DNA of 64,000 bases from Thamnaconus septentrionalis. Taxonomy: Eukaryota; Chordata; Actinopteri; Tetraodontiformes; Monacanthidae. This document shows, one piece after another, positions 35,014 to 47,300 of the stretch (position 1 is the first letter of the stretch; the number at the start of each line of letters is the position of its first letter). The DNA lies in assembly GCA_009823395.1 (NCBI GenBank), contig CM020506.1:5846501-5910500 (forward strand), in the 5' to 3' direction. A model generated the notes under the pieces. The model was not told the DNA's origin and ran no database searches. It saw only the letters and a list, made by a program, of their open reading frames with translations. Both the position numbers and the translations under genes were made by a program.

Positions 35014-35030
35014 GCAACAGGGGGCGCCTC
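35014..35030 (+). promoter_or_regulatory. CTCF-like motif in the CpG island
   Basis: The sequence GCAACAGGGGGCGCCTC matches the AGGGGGCGC core of the vertebrate CTCF consensus. It lies about 200 bases upstream of the candidate first-exon donor. Motif match only; binding is inferred. Confidence 0.3.
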
Positions 35031-35099
35031 CTCCTTCCCTCCCTCCCTCCCTCCCTCCCTGCGTGTCTCCTGGAGCCGGAGTTGCATTCCTCTCCTGTC

Positions 35100-35243
35100 C
35101 TCCTCTCCATTCACACGGAGGGAGCCGCCGGAGAGAGAGCACCGCCGCTCCGCCAGTTACCACAGTGGAATGATCCCAAGTTTTGGAATTTAAACGGAAG
35201 AGAACCATGGCGAGGATATCTTCCCGGAGGATCACCTGAAGCC
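35100..35243 (+). other. Candidate non-coding first exon (5' UTR)
   Basis: A plus-strand segment inside the CpG island ends at GAAGCC followed by GTAAGTAG, a near-consensus vertebrate splice donor with GT at 35244-35245. An ATG in good context (ACCATGG) at 35206-35208 opens only ten codons before TGA at 35236, so translation from it would give a short upstream ORF, not a protein. The 5' boundary is arbitrary because no transcription start can be read directly. If the call is right, this exon would splice over the polypyrimidine tract to the candidate coding exon beginning at 35948. I do not recognise the gene. Confidence 0.4.
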
Positions 35244-35869
35244 GTAAGTAGCGAGAAAACTCCGAGCGGTGCCGGTCGGGTGTGTGTGGATTCAGGTTAT
35301 TTCGGTTCCGTTCTTCAGACCTCCTCCGGATCAACTCGGTGCGGGGAGTTTCACCGACCGGGGTTGTTTTCTCTTCCCTCCCCCGTCACTCCGTGCCTTC
35401 CTCCGCTGTCGGCGACCGCGACTTCTCTCCCCCCCCCCCTACCCGAACCACCTCTCCCACCTCCGGGTAGCAGGAATGAACAGCAACCGGGCGCAGACAC
35501 ACAAGCCACGGACTCGGCTGCGCGCTGCCGTGTGTTTTAGTGCCGTCGGTATGTGTTGCTCAGCTTGTGTAAGTGTGTGTGCGCGAGAGAGTGTGTGTTT
35601 GTGCGCCACGGCGTGACCACCACCACCACCACCACCTCCCCCTCCACCAGCAGCAGCAGTCGAACGAACCCCAAACCAAAGCGACTTCTCCCCTGCTGTG
35701 AGAGTGGGCTCCTAACTTAGCTTAGCAACGAGCTAACTTTATGATTGAAGGCGTTCGGTGTGGTTTTTAAGCCGACATTGGACCGCTTTTACCTGGTGCG
35801 CGCCAAGCGCGTGCTCCTCGAGAAGTGGAGGAGAAGCTCCGGTTTGGTGCAGCGCCTTGTGGCTTCAAC

Positions 35870-35947
35870 GGCTTTTTCTTCTTCCTTCCTTCCTTTCTTT
35901 CTTTTTCTTTCTTTTTCTTTTTTTTTTTTTTTTTTTAATGAAGGCAG
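35870..35947 (+). other. Polypyrimidine tract and AG splice acceptor candidate
   Basis: About 65 nearly pure pyrimidines (mixed CTT/CTTT units ending in a T run to 35936) are followed by AATGAAGGCAG, placing AG at 35946-35947. This is a very strong vertebrate acceptor context on the plus strand. The same tract is also a low-complexity TTTC repeat, so part of the apparent strength may be fortuitous. It lies 0.7 kb downstream of the donor at 35244. Confidence 0.4.
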
Positions 35948-35994
35948 TCTGAGCTTCAGTGAAGGCATCACTGGGTGAAATATTGAAAAGCTAG

Positions 35995-36102
35995 ATGGAG
36001 ATAGAGAAAAGAAACCAGTGTTGGTTGGCTGCTTGGTTGGTGTTAGCATGGCATGTCTGGAGGTGGACCGTTGCCGCTGCCTCTGCCGCCGTCGGGTCGC
36101 AG
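35995..36102 (+). CDS. Possible first coding exon with signal-peptide-like N terminus (partial gene)
   Basis: ATG at 35995 opens 36 codons that finish on a complete CAG codon directly before GT (36103-36104), so the intron would be phase 0. The peptide starts MEIEKRNQ, giving a charged n-region. It continues into a hydrophobic core CWLAAWLVLAWHVW and then a small-residue stretch VAAASAAVGSQ that would suit signal peptidase cleavage. It sits 47 bases after the strong acceptor at 35946-35947 and inside the CpG island. If unspliced, the frame continues to a stop at 36387 (130 codons) with unstructured, proline- and alanine-rich sequence. Weak points: the donor (CAG/GTATTC) is only moderate, the ATG has T at -3, and I cannot match the peptide to a known family. 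If genuine it is the N terminus of a secreted or membrane protein whose other exons lie rightwards. Confidence is limited because signal-like frames also arise by chance. Confidence 0.3.
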
Positions 36103-36489
36103 GTATTCGGCGAGCGGGCAGCAGCAGGGCGAGTCTCGCTGGACGGCTGCACGCCCTTTACCTCCAACGTTTCATCGCTCAGAACCCTGGTCCAGACAAA
36201 CATTATTTCCCTCCCTCCTCCAATACCTTCTCCGGGTTGCGCTGCCCCCTCGCATCCTAAACGGACCTCGGGGAGGAGTTGTGTTGAGATTTTTCTCCAG
36301 GGGGAATGTTGCGCCGCTCGCTTTAAAAGAAACCAAGTGGGAGAAGCAGGAGGGGAAGCCGCAGAATCGACCCGCCCGTTGGAATGAATTAGAAATTGCC
36401 CGTGTGCGCCGCGGAAAAGGGCGTTAATCTGCTAATAAACGAGAGCCAATTTGTAAGGCATTGTTGTTCGACGGCAATTGAATTTCCCT

Positions 36490-36521
<32 letters not shown>

Positions 36522-36564
36522 GAGCAGCGCGGATGGAGCGAGCGGTGTGTGTGTGTGTGTGTGT
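36490..36564 (+). repeat. (CT)n and (GT)n microsatellites
   Basis: CT array at 36490-36515 and a shorter GT array at 36546-36564, at the right edge of the CpG island. Confidence 0.9.
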
Positions 36565-36966
36565 GGAGTGAGCATTGGCTTTCCCCTCAGCTGTGCATCA
36601 AGAGAAAATAAAAATAAATCCAAAGTAACCCAATTACAACGAGAGCGCTCACTATTTTAGTGAATTATATTAAAGAGATCAGTAGCTAAGAGATATTGTG
36701 TTTGGTGGGGGAGTGGAAAGGATAAATGAGGGGTTGCCAGATTTGGTGAAGATCACCTCCACCCCAAAATAGGAAAAAAAAAATCACTTCAATGTCCAGT
36801 GTAGCAGCTGGTGGCCCTACTGTGGATTAACAACAGTGAATGCATTAAAAAAAAAACCTGCTGCTATTGACTGGTGCATTTCATACTGCTAGACACTGGT
36901 GTTAATGGGATAACTCTTTATCATAAGTGACGTGACCCAGTTTTTTTTTATGCCTCTGTTCAGTCA

Positions 36967-36993
36967 AGCAGCAGCAGCAGCAGCAGCAGCAGC
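36967..36993 (+). repeat. (GCA)n microsatellite
   Basis: About nine units, opposite in orientation to the GCT array at 15857. Confidence 0.9.
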
Positions 36994-39356
36994 GTCTTAT
37001 TGACAGTTCAATGCGGGGGGAGCAGCATTCACATGTAAATGTGCTGGGATTTGAACCGTGACATCAGTGTTTGTTTAAGAGGTGGTGTCCAGTCACGCTT
37101 CTAAATCATCCACACGCTGACGGACACCGGGCGAGCGACCGCACCGCACAACTTTGCTCAAATAAGGGCCATTACCTTGGACGCGCTGAGCGGCGACACC
37201 CAAACACAAAGATTGTCATCGTCCTCGCTGTGGGTGCGTGTGTCAAGACTGGCAGGATCATCGAAGTCTTCATATGTGGATTGATTGCAGACAGATTCTT
37301 TTAACAAATCCATTTTCTTCTTATCTCACCTAAAACCCAGTCACGTTGCCAAGCTACAATTTACCCTCGACCGCTCATGCAGCTGAGGTCTTTAAGAAAA
37401 ATATGTCTTTTTTTTTTACCTCTGCAAAATTGCGTCCCTTTTCACATCGTAGCTGGCAACTCAGCCAGAAAATTATATGCAATTTGCCTCAATTTTTCCC
37501 TAATTATGATACAGATCTGGCTCATAATAGAGCAGCAGTGTCATGAATTTTTGAAAGTTTTTTTTCCCCCCACCTCCTGTCCGGTTGCGGCTGCTGGCCC
37601 CGAAGGTTTGAGTCTGTGATGTCCAAACTTTGGAATTTGAGCTGACATGTGCACTTTGCACCCCCGTGCTCCTGCCTTTGTTCGCCTCTCCTCCCCCCGT
37701 CGCATTCCTCTGGACTTTTCAGCGAGCGGCGCATTTAAAGTCTAATTAGATTGGAGACGGGTGACAAAGCCGTGCTGGAGTGAGGACTGAATCCGGACCT
37801 GGTGCAGCGCCGCCGTGCCCTGGAGGTGGAAGAAAAACGCTACTGGCACGGCGTGTTTTTCGACAATGGTCTCAGATTCAACACAGAATTTCCCCCCTCG
37901 CTCACTGCTCAGCGTCATCGTTTAGCGTTCAGAGACCTGAAGCCTTATTCATTGGGGGGGTCATAAAGACTGTGATTTATAGCCTCCATGCATTCAGCTG
38001 ATGTTTTATATCTATGATGTTCACGCCCATTAGGCAGAGTGTTACAGTCTTGCGCCAGACGGCTTCATCCACCTCTATTTTCCAGCTTCTTTCGCCTTTT
38101 TTTTCCAACCCAGTGTGTCGACCTCATCTTTAGGCGTTTCCTCTTCTTGTCTTCCCTCTCCGCCGACTCCTCCGACGATCCTACTGCCTTCCAATTTTTT
38201 TCCCCCCGCTGCGTTATCCCTCTGCTTCTGTCAAGAGCCCCTCGCTGTCTGCGGAGCCTCCACCCATCTCGCAGCTCTCCCCTCCGTCTCTCCTGCTATC
38301 TCCAGCTCTCTGCAAGCAGACTTCATCAGGTTTATACCTATATCTGTCCGCCACAATGCAGAATTTCAAATGTGCTACGAGGACTTGTTGGCCTGGCTGC
38401 CACCTCTGTCGTCGTCTCGTGCGTGAGGTAGCGCCTCCTCCTGAGAGAAGAGCCCAATTACACGGGTCTTGCGAGACAATGTCCGAGGAACCCTTTCCCA
38501 AAACCTCGACCCTGTTTTGCTTTGCGTTCAGAGTTCATCCGCTCGCTCGTCACTTCCCTTCAGTCTCTGCTGCCGTCTCTCCCCCATCGTGCCCCTGCCC
38601 CGTCACCCCTCTGCTGCATCCCCTCCTGAGCCTTGTCGCATCCCTCCCCGGCTCTCCCCTCCTCTCCCAGTGTTGTCTCTGGGTCTCTCTGGGGTTTGCG
38701 TTGTGCCCCGAGGCGAGGAGCAACACAGCAGCGGCAGCAGCAGCAGCAATATTAAAACACACTAAAGAGGGACCAGCAGCGGGACTCTACCCCAGGGCCC
38801 TGCCGTGCACACGCTTCCACAGATGCACGCACACACACACACACGCTTGGCCCTCGTGGTGCTAACATCTCTCCAGCCGACAAGCCTTAATATGAAATAA
38901 ACTCACTCGCCAATACCTGGCGGGTCCGTCTTGACTGACTGCTCAAATAGAAATGACCTCTGTTTGGCCTGAATAAGAAGCTGCGACTGAGAGACGGCTG
39001 GCGGTGCTGAATCGCAAAGTGCCGCCGCATTACGGAACGTGTCAAGAGGCGATTCTGAGTGGGGGGTGCTGGCGGCAAAATCCTCATCAGTGCTAATCGG
39101 GAGGAAGACGGGAGCCGTCTTGTCAAGTTTGGTCTGCTGTTGAAGTCTGGCACTCGTGTTTCTGTCCCAGGGAACCGTCTGAATTGCAGGCGAAGTGTGC
39201 ACCGGCGTGCCGAATTAGAATTGAAAGCTCAGTTTGTTTTGTTTGACACCTTGACCTTCTTAAAATGATTCCTTGTTGCATGACTCACTTCAGATGCAGC
39301 CAAATAAATATACCAAGTGTGGCGGCGTAGCAGAATTTTCCTCTGCCAGAAAAAGG

Positions 39357-39380
39357 CTTCTTCTTCTTCTTCTTCTTCTA
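39357..39380 (+). repeat. (TTC)n microsatellite
   Basis: About eight units, followed by a T-rich run. Confidence 0.9.
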
Positions 39381-40464
39381 CTTCGTTTTTTTTTTCTTTT
39401 TTCTTGAAGGCAAGCAGCCTCAGTTTCTCTGTCGTGCTCATCCAAGTGAACTGTCTGTTATGTATAATTAATTTTCTCCTCTTTCCCAGTTTATTTTTAT
39501 CGCATCACTTTTAACCGCTCCTTCAAAGGACCCCTCCCCCGCTTCCGTCCTCCTCAGTGCCTGCTGAAAGTGACAGCTGCTCGGGTACGGGGGGATGCTT
39601 TTTGAAGCAGGCACTAAAAAGGCCACTCACTCAAGACGACTTGGAATAGAAAAATCTCTGCTGCTCTGACAGGATCAGAAACGTGGCAGCTAATCTGGCT
39701 GCAAATTGAAAATAAGCTCCGTCTCTGCCACGAGCCCGCGCTGCCTGTTGGGGGAGCAAAGAAATTTACATGGACTTCTTTTGTTCGGCGGGTTGTTGAT
39801 TTGTGTGCTTGAAATGTAAAGCAGAGTGATGCAGTTGACTTAAGTGGGACGTGGGGGAAATTCTCACGTGGGTCTCTTGCGCGAGCAGCACTTGCTGTCG
39901 GCAGCACTACAACCTTGTCAAATCAAATTGACAGCCTCTCGTAATTTGCTGTCTTGGCTCTCATCCAAACCAAAGAAAGGATATAAAATCATAAAAAAAG
40001 AAGAAGCTGCCATCGGTTGCATTTGACCCTCGGCACGTTTTTACGTCGCCGCTGAGATTGAGTTACAATCGCCCTGAAGATTTTGCCTCAAGGTCCAAAG
40101 ATGTGGTATTGACCCGGGTTCCACTCCTGACCCAGTGGCCTCGTGTTGAAATCCCTCCGGCCCGACAGCTAGCGGGCACAGCAGCAGTATACGAGCTTTC
40201 TTCCCCCTCTCGGCATGCTAATGCTCTAGTCAGCATTCTGTCCATCTCCGCTCAGACACTGATGCAGGCCGGCAGCTCCGCTCCCTGATTTGCGCCGACT
40301 CCAGTTGCATTTTCTCCTGCGTTGACGAGCCGCCGAGAGTCTTATTGATCGGCAAAAGGTAGTTCCTTGTTGTAAGATTAGAGAACAGCTATTGTTGTAA
40401 ACAGTCTTTAATTCCACTCTAAGTGTGAGAACGTAATAAAATAGTCTGCACTTGTTTTACACGT

Positions 40465-40512
40465 AGGAGAAGAAGAAGACCTTTATTGATCCCACAGTGG
40501 GGAAATTTGTAT
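40465..40512 (+). repeat. Short TTTATTGATCCC repeat end
   Basis: GACCTTTATTGATCCCACAG followed by TGGGGAAATT resembles the terminal CTTTATTGATCCC-GGGGAAATT segment found at the end of many dispersed fish repeats. Only about 45 bases are present. The retrotransposon family cannot be decided from this. Confidence 0.4.
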
Positions 40513-43500
40513 CTCATGTTTCATGGTTAGGTGCCGTAGAATGAATTGGAATAAAAGGGTTGACAGACTTTTGGATGCAGATTCTCAGGTCGGCTTTAAA
40601 ACTTCCTTATCAGTCAGGAAATGAGGGTTCACTGATTGTTTCCACGTTCAATTTATTTTGAAACCATGGATGGCTGTTAAAATGGGACATTATAGTCGAG
40701 GCTCACTGTTTACTGTTTTTAATTTTAAAAAATCCAGGGAATTTTCTATCCCATTAGGAAAACAAAACAATTAAAAGAAGCCTGGATCTGGATTGGGTCA
40801 TTACAGTTTTATTTAAAATCTGAAAACCTGCCAGTGCCGATAAATTGGACAATCTAAAATTGTACCCACTTGTTTGTTTCCGCTCTCGGTAGTGATTTTC
40901 TCCTCAGTGCAGTCCAGTGACGCTGTTGAGAATTTTGACCACGCTACACTTCATATCATCGCAATATCAACATGCTTCATGTGCATATTGCAAAGAACTG
41001 CCAGAGCTGCAGTTAGTTACAGTTGGTGTATTATCTGTTTCCACTTTGGTGACAGTGAATTTGCCACTTCAGGTGGAGCCTCCCTGCCCTGGACGTCTGC
41101 TAGGCGGCTGAAGTGAGTAACAGGCCACTTAAACACTGTGCAAACACAGGTGTGGAGAGTCAACAACCTGGTGGTTAAAATAACTAAATTATTTCTTTTC
41201 AGAGGCATTAAAATGTTGCACGTTGCCAACGCTGACAGTGAAGTCGCTTCATTGTCAGTATATCAGCTGTAATGAAGCGGGCTGCCTCTCACGTTGCCGG
41301 AATGGAAATCGTGTTGCCTTATTCCGGTGTCCGTACAGTCAAGTCCCTCTCTGGGCTCTACTGTACATCAGCAGGAGGCCTGAACCAAAGGGAAAGCATT
41401 AAAACTGTGTTATTTTAAAGCATTTTTACATTCATTACAATTCATATCAGCATTGTGACATCAACATGTTCAGTGCATGTTGTTTTCCCAATTCCCTGCA
41501 ACCTTAGTGAACATTACTATTACTAGTATTAGAGTGCCATGAGGTTGCTACATTTAAATATGGCCCCTCACTGTCAGTGTTGAAGGTATGTTTATGTCCG
41601 GAAGGAGAACATTGTTTCCGTCTCTGGTCTACACATACTAGCCGCTCTCCTGCGGGGCGTCAACTTGGCGTGGGCTGGCGGTATGGAAAAAGGCGGATCC
41701 CTCAGCCGCCTTCATCCGCTATCATCCGCAGAGCGAGTGATGCCATCGCTCCGGTGGTCTCAGTTTAGACGCGGGAGCCTGGTGGTTGTTTACCGTGATC
41801 ACTAGAGTCTGTCTGCCTCTCCAGGCATGTTTGGCTTGTTAATGAGAACCTCCGAGTGAGAGAGTATCCAGCAACACTGCCTCTGTGAGTGAGCGAGTGT
41901 GTGTGTCTGCGCATGAATTTGCATTGAGATAAGCAGTGTACTACTGCCAGCGTCTGTTTGCTGCTGAACGTGGTATACGGGAGGACGAGAGTTTGAGCAC
42001 GGACCCCTCCTCCAGTTTGATGCAAGGTCATTCTCACAGAGGCACAAAAAAGAGGTTACGTGGTCACACAGGCATTTTATTTTTTTTTGCTGTAGTGGTT
42101 GTGGTTGATGCAAATTGTGCAGCAGCTGAAAAAAAAGTGGCAGTCTTAAAGCTTCCATGTTTCTCAAGCGCCTCTTTCTTCATGTTGGTGCTGTGTTCTA
42201 GATTTTCTTTCCGCTGAAACGCCGCCGTGGTTCCTCTTTGCGTGCACTGGTGGGAAATCCTAAATAATTCAAGGCCGTTCTTTCTCGCCCTGTAAATAAG
42301 ACTAATAGGAGGTGGGGCTTCGAGGACGGCCGCTTGCCCAGGGAAAGCGTGGCCACGGGCAAAAGCCTATAAATCAGCGAGCTGCCTGTCTGGCCCCTTT
42401 AACTGCGTCTGCGCTGCAAAGCGGCCAGAAAACAGGCCCCGCGTCAACGGAGTGAAGGGCAGCTGACTCCAGAGAGGCAGGCATGCGGCGGTTGTAACGC
42501 TGAGGTGGGAAAAAAGCAAAAAAAACACAACTGGTGCCTCTGCGTGTTGGACATTCAGCTATATTAAACAAAGGTGTCGCACAGAACGACCTTCTGTCTG
42601 TTAAAATTTAGCAGTGTGTGTTTCTGTAAACACAGCCTTCGTCTCCCTTCGTCTCTCTCCCCTCCCCAAAGTTCCAACGCTGGCACGAATTGGTGTTTTT
42701 TTGTTCTTTTTTTAAACAGTTGCACGTTGTCTCAAATGCCGTGAGTCATGAGCCACATGGTGCGGTGGCAGTACCTGCATTCGTTTTCCAGATGGAGATC
42801 AGTGGTCAGTTGCCCGCTGTGTTTACTAGCCCTTTTTTATCAGCCTTGTTTTTTTGTTGGTTTTTTGACGACGGTCGAGGTCCCTTTTCATGTGCGTCCA
42901 TCACTGGCGAGGTCTGGGGATGGCAGGCTAACAGTCAGGTTAATGTCCACGACACAGTCATACCTCGGCACCAAAAACCCCCGGGGTGATTCAGAGTCAC
43001 TTTATAATGCAGGCCAGCCTCTCACCTCTGCACACTGTGACACTTTGGAGTGACTCTCCACAGCAAATTCCCCTTATTATTTAATTTTAAACGGTGTCCC
43101 CAGTGAAAAAGGCTCTCTCTTTGAACAGTGACGCGGAGCAAAACAGGAGAAGAGGGGAAAAAAAACCCAGCAGAAGCCTGTTTGGATATGTGAAAGAATG
43201 GAGCTACTTACTTTACAGCCGTAATCACATTGTTTTTATCTAAGAATGTGCCTGGCATCCGTTGCCCTGTCCTTACAGAGCAGCCACATTTAAAATGCCA
43301 GACAGCGTATATATCTAAAAAAAAAAAACCCATTACATTCAGGCCTGCCTGAAGAAGCGCAGAATAGTTCACAGCTCCTCCCTTTACTGCCTTCTTTTCT
43401 TTCACACACCCCCCTCGCCCTTTTTTTGTCAGCCGCCTCTTTTGTGCTCCTCTCAAAGGGTTAAAGAGGGAAAAGTGATGAGTGGCCCGCCTGGCCTCCA

Positions 43501-44339
43501 TTGTGTGTTGGCATTGTGCCACTGCATAGCGTGTCGGCCGCAGACACATGTACAAGAGACTTTCCTCTATTCACAGTTAGCTACACGGCAGCGCTACCTT
43601 CACCTCTTGCAAATGTATGCAAATGCCGCCATTGGTCGGGGCTCTAACAGTTCTACAGATACATGCACACCGCTGACGTTTTACAGATGGCTCCATAGAA
43701 AAGGCCTTCCCCAGAAAAGGTGGCCGGGCTTTGCTTGTCCGTGTCATTTGCAATGTCATTTACATCATCGGGCATTCGCGAACGGCTTCTCCCCCAACCG
43801 AGAACGACTCGGGGGCCAACGGTTTGGAGTCTCTCCCTGAACGCCTGCTTGTTTTTCCTGCTCTCCCTCAGTGGAAACATATGCTCAAGGATCATAAAAG
43901 CCCTGGTTTCCCTCCTTTTCCTGTCTTACGTAGTTTGTTGGGTTTTAAAAAAACAACGACAAAAAAAGAAACCCTTAACCGACAGCATGTTGTGCAAAGT
44001 ATCTGTGGTATTGGTCGCCGTCTAATTCTCTTAGCAGACCGGAGGGTGATGCCTTGATGAGTCCCGGGGGTGTTTTTTGTTTTTGTTTAAGTCAGCCCCT
44101 CTGTCCTCGGCCCCCCGTTGAGGAGAGGCATGCAGAGCAGGGGGATCTGGGAGTAAGTACTCCAGGCCAGACAAGTAGTGGGACGCTGGGAAGGGGGCAG
44201 GGGGCGGATTGTAGCCAGGAATAGAAGAGGAGCAGGAGGAGGTAGAGGTGGTGTCTTCAAGACTGAAAGAAGGGGGTTGGGGGTGGGCTCTGAGGGGTTA
44301 AAGGTTAGACTGATCCCGTTATAAAGGTGGAGTGGGGCC

Positions 44340-44546
44340 ATGCAGGTCTTTCTGCCGGGGTATTTTCTCCTTGCTACTATTCTGTGCTGCTGCGCCATGG
44401 GGGAGTGGTATCCATGGGTGGGTGTGAGTTCCAGGGAGACACCCCCCGTCCCATGGATGGATCCACTTGGCTCAGTGGCCTCTGGACCTCCACCCCCTCT
44501 GCCACCAGGATCTGTCACGTGGGTCATCGTAGCGCGACCTTCCACT
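44340..44546 (+). other. Signal-peptide-like open frame, weak coding candidate
   Basis: An ATG at 44340 opens 69 codons. The start is hydrophobic: MQVFLPGYFLLATILCCC, then AMGEWYPWVG, with a possible donor (GGGT/GTGAGT) at about 44425. The opposite strand over 44087-44545 is also open for 152 codons, which suggests that GC-rich composition rather than selection keeps both strands open. A TATAAA lies 20-25 bases upstream of the ATG, too close to be its promoter element in a normal arrangement. No family is recognised. I list it because it could be an alternative first coding exon of the putative gene that starts at 35-36 kb, but chance is more likely. Confidence 0.15.
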
Positions 44547-47300
44547 TGAGGACAGATATGTTGGCATTTCTTTTAAACGTCACCCCTCCCGCCACCCTAA
44601 CCCAACCTCTCTTATCGGAGCCGCAGGTATGTTCTCCAAGAGACTAGATTTCCCCAGATAAGACGGGAGGGGGAGGCGGAGGGCGGGCACGTGACAGAGA
44701 AGCCGGCGGAATGCGCCGGCAATGCCATTCCGCTTGCCGGGCCTGCCGCATTCCAGATGAAATGGGGCATGTAACTTGTGACTGGTGTGATGTGCTGATG
44801 CGTGGCAGCTGGGAGGAGTCCAGTCCTCTTCCTCTTCTTCCTCCTCCTGCTGCCTCGCCGGGGATCCTGCCATTTCCCAGGTTTCCACCGCATGTCGCTG
44901 AATGTGGCTTTTCTGGTTCAGGGGCTCGGCTCTTCCATTTTGACCAACGTGTGACCTCATTTGGCTCTGGAGAGCGGCGAGACGTGCCCCTCGGTGCCGC
45001 GGCGGACTCGCTCCCTGCCTGCCCTCTGACACATGACAGATAGTATTTGCCCAAGTGGCTCTGTGGGACGCCGCTGAATGTTCACTGTAGGTCGCAACAA
45101 GAGCGGCTGAACTGACGATTAATTTAAGTTTCCTGTCTCCCAGCCCGGTTGTAGCTCCGTCGACATAAAAGGAGCCTTGGAGTTTTTTTAAATTTGCGTC
45201 AGGGCGGGACAGAAGAAATCCTTACAAAACGATGCCAGAGGCAGAAACAGCTGCAGGAAAAGAAGACGGCAACGGGCGGGCGAGAGGAAATTGGCAACAG
45301 CTAACAAACGCAGAACAGGCACGAGGCAGCTCTCACCAGAGGAAAATAAATACCATTGATTTGGAGAGAATCCTCTGTGCAAGACATAAGAATGTGAGAG
45401 GAAAGGAACTTTGACAAAATCTGGGGTGTGGCTGGGTTGACCTTAAATTCAGGGCTGAACACTGGAACAGCTGCTGTCGCTTTCGCCTCGGCAGCTTTCT
45501 GGCTTATTTATTTGAATCCAGACAGATGTTATGAGGGGGTGGTGGCGATTTTATCAGAAAATAGGGGAGGAAATGTTGAGCTCGCCTCCTCTCCAGGCCT
45601 CGTTACTTCAAGGAATTAGTCTTTCAGTCTGCTGATCACAGTAATAATGACTGTGATCCGGTGATACGCGGGAGCCCATCCGTCCAAATCTGTCCTAATA
45701 GCGTTTGGTTTTGGTGCTTTTCACCAGTGCCGCATGTTTAAGATTAACATTTAACATTCAGAGTCGAGGTCGTGACTGTATAAACGGATTCTTCTCGGAG
45801 ACAACTCCCTCTTGACCTTCAAAGGTGTCTACTTGATTCCACCTATCCCGTTCCTTCATGGCAGAGGTTGAGTTGTGCACGCTCAGCATGACAGTGTGTG
45901 TCATGTTCATGCAGGGTGTGCTCCCTTTTCTCAGGTCCTTCTCCTCTGATCTCAATGTCTGTCATCATTGGGGCTGCGTATCATTGAAAATGTTTGGATT
46001 CGTTGGCAATTTTGTTAAAATTGATGTTGATACCTGTTCCAGAGCGGTATTTATTTTGACACCAGATGTTTTAAAACCCATTTGAACAATAAAAATACAT
46101 TGCTATTACAGCACAAAACTTTTATATTTATCATTTAACTGGTGATTTAAATCAGGATTTACTCCAAATCAAGTTTGTCTTCCCGTCCTTTGCCGCTACA
46201 TCCTTGTTAAAAATGTTGCATTGAGCTTTGATTGGATCCACCTTAATGAAGTGAAGCTGCACGAGACTAGACTTTTTTGGCACAACACTAATTTTCACTG
46301 TAATGTAAACAAAACTTGTCTTCAGGTTACGCCTGTATAATGTCACCAGTGACTTATGATTTTGACGCATGTGCCAAAAGATTGACTTTATTTCATAAAT
46401 AGATCAGAATTTAGCATGGAAAGATGATACGTTTTTCAATGTTTAACTGGATCAGAACATGTTGATTGGTGCTACAAATATATGGAAGTTTGGTACTCAG
46501 CCCTAGTTGTCATCAGCGTAATGTTTTTTTTTTTGCCGGTGCTCCTTTATCAGAGTGTCCGCGTGTCTCGCTCTCGCTCCCTCTTACTCATTCTGTCCCA
46601 CTCCTGTGGAGGACGTGATGAAAATGACTGTTTAATCATGCAGAGAGGTCAACCAATCAAAGGGCCGGGGGCCGAGTGATTTAGAGGCCTATTCAGAGCA
46701 CAGCTGGAGGGTGAGGTTGAGGGAGAGTGACCGTTGCTGGGGGTGGAGGAAGGGGGTGCCACGACAGGTTTGGGGCCTGATTGCTGTACAGCACGCAGGT
46801 CACCTCTCATCCACTTAGCGCTGGTCACGTTCCACTTAATAATTGTCCCTGTTAGATTGATGTGCGGCCAGGAAGACGGATGGACGTGGTGTGACCGGCA
46901 CAAGCTCACCAACCCATCAGCGGCGCCCGCACAGCCTCATCAGCGGCCACCTTCCCGGCGCTAACTGTGGCGGTCAGCTGCGTCTGCGGTGCAGCCGACT
47001 TTCCGGACGCTGTTGTGTGTCCGCTGACTGCGAGGCAGCGCTCACCTGAATGTAAATGTGAAATGAGAGTGACAGATGCTTGTGCGGAACGTTGACAGTA
47101 AAGGCCCTTTAGTAACAGCCATCGGGGGGAGGGAGGGGTGGGCATCCAATAGTTTATGATTAAGGGTGTCCTTACGCTTGGTCCCCTTTGTAACTGTCAA
47201 AGCGAGCTCAGAACTCTGACTCAGCATTTTATGTGCATATGTGAACACTTAAACAGTACTTGGACCCATCTGAAGTGAATCGAGCGGTTTTTCTATAAGG

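Larger units (their letters stand above)
34965..36450. promoter_or_regulatory. CpG island, probable promoter region of a plus-strand gene
   Basis: This is the longest GC-rich and CpG-rich stretch of the window. CpG dinucleotides are frequent from about 34970 to 36150, with a weaker tail to about 36450, while flanking DNA is CpG-poor. It contains a CTCF-like motif near 35014-35030, a (CCCT)n run, an ACC run at 35617-35637, and the two candidate exons listed separately. No TATA box stands at an obvious position, which is usual for vertebrate CpG-island promoters. That CpG islands mark promoters is established knowledge; the promoter call and plus orientation are inferred from a strong donor and an acceptor on that strand. 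An island with no annotated exon, or a minus-strand gene, is possible. Transcript 5' ends would settle it. Confidence 0.6.
36565..44086. other. Non-coding, probable intron of the candidate gene
   Basis: No splice-bounded open segment recognised. C/T-rich stretches at 38100-38700 keep frames open on both strands. The intron status is inferred from the exon proposal at 35-36 kb. Confidence 0.45.

Noticed and set aside
38356..38865. 169-codon plus-strand frame starting MQNFKCATRTCW
   Set aside because: C/T-rich DNA lacks stops in this frame; the cysteine-rich start is not a zinc-finger pattern and there is no splice support.
44318..44323. TATAAA as promoter of the frame at 44340
   Set aside because: It lies only about 20 bases upstream of the ATG, leaving essentially no 5' UTR; a chance match is more likely.
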